Source of the DNA: Actinomycetes bacterium | GTDB lineage: Bacteria > Actinomycetota > Acidimicrobiia > Acidimicrobiales > Microtrichaceae | Assembly (NCBI GenBank): GCA_023427825.1 | Contig: JAEZAI010000441.1 | Span: 1 to 5,190 of the forward strand | Length of the DNA: 5,190 nt | Direction of reading: 5' to 3' | In this document: piece by piece, positions 4,925-5,190 of the stretch | Layout of the letters: the number at the start of each line of letters is the position of its first letter | Position numbering within the stretch: position 1 is the first letter of the stretch | Made by a program: the position numbers and the translations under genes | Notes under the pieces: model-generated | The model's input: the letters and a program-made list of their open reading frames with translations, nothing else | Database searches by the model: none | What the model was told of the DNA's origin: nothing

Positions 4925-5190
4925 TCACAGCGTCAGCTGGGCGAGCACCGGACCGGTCGCGCCCGCAGCACCGGCCACGCCGGTGGTGCCACCTGCACCG
5001 CCCGGACCGCCGGCGCCGCCGGTGAAGCTCCATCCGGTGAGCGTCGCCGAGGACCCCGTGCGGAGCACGCCGATGGCCGGTCCGCCGGCACCGCCGCCGC
5101 CACCACCCGAGTTGCCGCCGCGACCGCCCGCACCGCCGTTGCCGCCGGCGCCACCCTGCTCGAAGGCGGTCCCGCCGGGGCCACCGGCAC
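4925..5190 (-). CDS. glycine-rich (PGRS-like) protein, C-terminal fragment
   Basis: An open frame enters from the right edge and ends at TGA (4927-4925), giving 87 visible residues of which 37 are glycine. GGA, GGN, GGP and GGR triplets (for example GGAGGNGGAGGRGGNSGG) fill residues 2-38. A less repetitive segment, AIGVLRTGSSATLTGWSFTG (about 38-57), follows; then a second GGAGGPGGAGG block, and the chain closes on hydrophobic GPVLAQLTL. The pattern resembles the PGRS domains of mycobacteria and other actinobacterial surface or secreted glycine-rich proteins; the start and any signal sequence or PE domain lie outside the window. No ATG or GTG in this frame starts a complete gene here. An alternative frame on the same strand gives an Ala/Pro/Arg-rich translation that looks like a shadow. 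The stop is followed by two tetraloop hairpins. Function is unknown. Confidence 0.72.
   Translation of the reverse strand, partial: AGGPGGTAFEQGGAGGNGGAGGRGGNSGGGGGGAGGPAIGVLRTGSSATLTGWSFTGGAGGPGGAGGTTGVAGAAGATGPVLAQLTL

Noticed and set aside
4933..5190. Ala/Pro/Arg-rich minus-strand frame at the right edge
   Set aside because: It is the same DNA in another frame as the glycine-rich protein, which shows ordered GGX repeats and a plausible hydrophobic end.

Overview
The window is very GC-rich and shows the codon bias, leaderless-type start and promoter boxes expected of a high-GC actinobacterium. A CYP142-like P450, a DrrA/DrrB-type exporter and a PGRS-like glycine-rich protein fit Mycobacteriales or Acidimicrobiia-like lineages, but nothing here fixes the genus. 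There are no rRNA, tRNA, CRISPR, phage or insertion-sequence signals. The DNA looks like ordinary, densely packed chromosome.

Left half (1-2774): a minus-strand exporter operon faces a plus-strand TetR-family repressor. The ATPase (1051-2022) and the ABC-2 permease (191-1054) overlap by four bases (ATGA), so they are probably translationally coupled. They form a DrrAB-type two-protein exporter. Downstream on the same strand, after three 13-bp tandem repeats (138-176), begins an FAD-binding oxidoreductase cut off by the window edge (1-114). The 149-bp divergent gap (2023-2171) holds a readable regulatory region. It has a minus-strand promoter (TTGACG, 17 bp, TACCGT), three operator half-sites forming two overlapping palindromes just downstream of the -10 box, and a degenerate fourth site on the -35 box. 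The natural reading is that the TetR-type protein represses the exporter until a ligand releases it.

Right half (2796-5190), all on the minus strand: an SDR oxidoreductase (3986-4834) and a cytochrome P450 (2796-3986) overlap by one base (TGATG) and form a two-gene operon. The SDR appears to start from a leaderless ATG placed 8 nt after a TACCGT -10 box. The P450 has all heme-enzyme motifs and, from memory, resembles CYP142-type steroid side-chain hydroxylases. A hydroxylation followed by SDR oxidation of the alcohol is a plausible pairing, but the substrate is not shown by the sequence. The operon runs convergently into the TetR gene with a 21-bp gap.

Upstream of the SDR is the C-terminal end of a glycine-rich protein (4925-5190, about 43% Gly) that has no start codon in the window. 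Its stop is followed by two hairpins that, on the minus strand, both carry UCCG tetraloops closed by C-G, a likely transcription end. I see no wholly new system. The most notable points are the compact operator array, the iterons before the flavoprotein gene, the tandem UNCG hairpins and the glycine-rich reading frame.
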